This document shows, in pieces, positions 4,529-5,923 of a stretch of DNA of 5,923 bases. The notes beneath the pieces are model-generated. The model ran no database searches and had not been told where the DNA came from. It saw nothing but the letters and a program-made list of their open reading frames with translations. The position numbers and the translations under genes were made by a program. The DNA is from an uncultured Acidimicrobiales bacterium. Lineage in GTDB: Bacteria > Actinomycetota > Acidimicrobiia > Acidimicrobiales > Aldehydirespiratoraceae. Position 1 is the stretch's first letter; every line of letters begins with the position of its first letter. The DNA is taken from the NCBI GenBank assembly GCA_938091985.1, contig CALKOE010000096.1, forward strand, positions 1 through 5,923, written 5' to 3'.

Positions 4529-5730
4529 CCCTGGCCGCAGACGACCCGCTGGGCCGGACACCCGACTTCTACTCCTATCCGTCGCGGCCGATCGACACCG
4601 CGGCGATCGAGGAGGGCTTCGTAGTGATCCGCTGGGCCGATGGTGCGGAGCTTCGCGCCTACGCGCTCTGGCTGTGGGAGAACCGCATGGCCGATCAGGG
4701 GATCGACGAGCGCACTCGGGAGGGCAAACTCGATCCAGCAGGGCTACCGGATGCCGCCGTGCTCCGGGGAGCGAGGATCAGCAGCGGGCACCTTGTCGTG
4801 GAGTGGCACGAAGCGTCGAGTAGCGAGTTCGACAGCGGTTGGCTGCGCCATGTTGCCGACGGGCACGAATCGGCGCGGTCCGCGATCCCTCCGAGCGAAC
4901 ACTGGACTGCGGCCGATCTGTCGGAGCTCCCGACACGACCAGGCCCGCCGGTGCTCGATGGCGACGAAGCCGCCGTGGCCGAGTGGTTGCGCCTCTTGTG
5001 CCGCTTCGGGGTCGCCCGACTCGAAGGTCTTCCCGTCGATGAGTCGGTCGTCGGCGAGATCGGGCGCCGGATCGGGGCGCTGCGCGACACGAACTTCGGC
5101 GTCACCTGGCCCGTGAGTGTCGACCTGGCCCCGACCTCCACCGCCAACACCTCGCTCCCCTTGGCGCCTCACTCCGATCTGCCCACCCGAGAGACCCCGC
5201 CCGGACATCAGCTGCTCCATTGTCTGATCAACACCTGCCAAGGCGGACTCAGCACCCTGGCCGATGGCTATGCCGTCGCCGATCACTTCCGGGAACACGA
5301 GCCGGAGCACTACGACGCATTGGCCACCCTCCGCTGGACATTCTTCAACCGCTCACCGGACCACGACCACCGCTGGTCAGGGCCGATCATCGATGAGGGG
5401 GCGCCAGGGAGTCCGCTCACGTTGCGGGCCTTTCATCCGGTCCGGGGGTTCCCCGACATGGCGGCGACCGATGTGCCACGCGCCTATGCGGCACTGCGGC
5501 GCTTCTCGGCCGTGGCGGGGTCGACGGAATTCGAGCTGCGCTCTGCCTTTCGTCCCGGTGATCTGGTGGCCTTCGACAATCGGAGGATTCTCCACGGACG
5601 AACTGCGATCGACATGATGGGCGGCACACGAGTGCTGCACGGCGCCTACATCGATCACGACGAGATCCATTCACGGCTGCGGGTGCTGACTCGCCGAACT
5701 GCGTCAGCGCCGATGTCGACACCCCAATGA
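4525..5730 (+). CDS. Gamma-butyrobetaine hydroxylase-like 2-oxoglutarate/Fe(II) dioxygenase
   Basis: This 401-residue protein has the two-domain plan of gamma-butyrobetaine dioxygenase (BBOX): a DUF971-type N-terminal domain (about 31-112, [22 protein letters not shown] to SGWLRHV) and a TauD-fold catalytic domain (about 145-390). The Fe ligands are H216 and D218 in LAPHSDLP and H357 in RRILHGR. SRLR (383-386), near the C-terminus, follows YIDHDEIH as in BBOX. The reaction would be gamma-butyrobetaine + 2-oxoglutarate + O2 to L-carnitine + succinate + CO2. The cysteines that hold zinc in the human N-terminal domain (in the N-C-R-C-P-x-C stretch) are replaced by NRMADQG here, so that site is lost. 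The start is the GTG overlapping the previous TGA (GTGA), implying coupling; the G-rich stretch upstream is too close for an ideal ribosome site. A related betaine, such as trimethyllysine, cannot be excluded as substrate. Confidence 0.9.
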   Translation: MTLAADDPLGRTPDFYSYPSRPIDTAAIEEGFVVIRWADGAELRAYALWLWENRMADQGIDERTREGKLDPAGLPDAAVLRGARISSGHLVVEWHEASSSEFDSGWLRHVADGHESARSAIPPSEHWTAADLSELPTRPGPPVLDGDEAAVAEWLRLLCRFGVARLEGLPVDESVVGEIGRRIGALRDTNFGVTWPVSVDLAPTSTANTSLPLAPHSDLPTRETPPGHQLLHCLINTCQGGLSTLADGYAVADHFREHEPEHYDALATLRWTFFNRSPDHDHRWSGPIIDEGAPGSPLTLRAFHPVRGFPDMAATDVPRAYAALRRFSAVAGSTEFELRSAFRPGDLVAFDNRRILHGRTAIDMMGGTRVLHGAYIDHDEIHSRLRVLTRRTASAPMSTPQ

Positions 5731-5743
5731 GGAAAGAACACCC

Positions 5744-5923
5744 ATGAGCGTTTTCATCACTTGTGCCGTCACAGGCAGCGGCGACACCGCCGGCAAGTCG
5801 GAGCATGTGCCGATCACCCCCCAACAGATCGCCGACTCGGCCATCGACGCGGCCAAGGCGGGCGCCGCAGTCGTGCATTGTCACGTCCGTGACCCTGAGA
5901 CGGGAGCGCCGGCGCGAGACCTC
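5744..5923 (+). CDS. Beta-keto acid cleavage enzyme (BKACE, DUF849), N-terminal part
   Basis: The first 60 codons of a gene that continues past the window. [20 protein letters not shown] (residues 4-23) followed by [19 protein letters not shown] and [12 protein letters not shown] matches the N-terminus of the BKACE/Kce family. His45 and His47 in HCH sit where the family's zinc-binding histidine motif occurs. Members condense a beta-keto acid with acetyl-CoA to give acetoacetate and a new acyl-CoA. Several BKACEs act on 3-dehydrocarnitine, yielding betainyl-CoA, and that substrate fits the neighbouring carnitine-forming dioxygenase. The start is firm: AGGAAAG lies about 8 nt before the ATG and the gap to the previous stop is 13 bp, so it is the third gene of one operon. 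Confidence 0.93.
   Translation, partial: MSVFITCAVTGSGDTAGKSEHVPITPQQIADSAIDAAKAGAAVVHCHVRDPETGAPARDL

Noticed and set aside
5417..5884. 155-residue minus-strand open frame
   Set aside because: It spans the dioxygenase 3' end, the ribosome site and the BKACE start, all strongly supported on the other strand, and has no recognisable motif.

Overview
The window is high-GC DNA with GTG starts, tight gene packing and frequent stop-start overlaps, typical of a free-living actinobacterium. The gene set (an LmeA/DUF2993-like lipid-binding protein, an XRE regulator paired with a small HbhA-like Lys/Ala-tailed protein, and carnitine-type catabolic genes) suggests a mycobacterial relative or, more likely, an acidimicrobiial actinobacterium. 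That placement is inference. TGA is the normal stop codon here (8 of the 9 genes whose ends are visible), so the genetic code is standard.

Layout. Position 2-271 is the 3' end of an unrecognised + strand gene, followed by a DUF2993/LmeA-like protein (306-1121). This abuts, tail to tail with no gap, a minus-strand pair: an HbhA-like gene (1982-1587), two hairpins, and an XRE regulator (1478-1122). The HbhA-like gene has a near-consensus promoter (TTGACA, 16 nt, TATAGT) and a strong Shine-Dalgarno sequence. Two related GCTAAC dyads lie 40 bp apart around that promoter. Divergent from it is a ComF-like phosphoribosyltransferase (2119-2637), which converges on a second minus-strand operon at 3621-2643. 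That operon contains a DsbA/FrnE-family oxidoreductase and a small membrane-anchored BON-like protein, overlapping by 8 bp.

The main discovery is the DsbA/FrnE gene. Its reading frame contains an in-frame TGA exactly where the first Cys of the CPWC active site should be (U15-P-W-C18). Twenty nucleotides after the TGA is a 9-bp stem capped by a GGUCC loop, the form expected of a bacterial SECIS element. It is therefore read here as a selenocysteine-containing thiol oxidoreductase. A conventional gene caller would truncate it to begin after the active site.

Divergent from the selenoprotein, 40 bp away, starts a + strand operon that runs out of the window. It encodes a 3-hydroxyisobutyrate-dehydrogenase-family enzyme (3662-4528), a gamma-butyrobetaine-hydroxylase-like 2-oxoglutarate dioxygenase (4525-5730, 4-bp overlap) and the N-terminus of a beta-keto acid cleavage enzyme (BKACE/DUF849, from 5744). 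Together they fit conversion of gamma-butyrobetaine to carnitine, then oxidation and cleavage of 3-dehydrocarnitine toward glycine betaine. The dehydrogenase step is the least certain.
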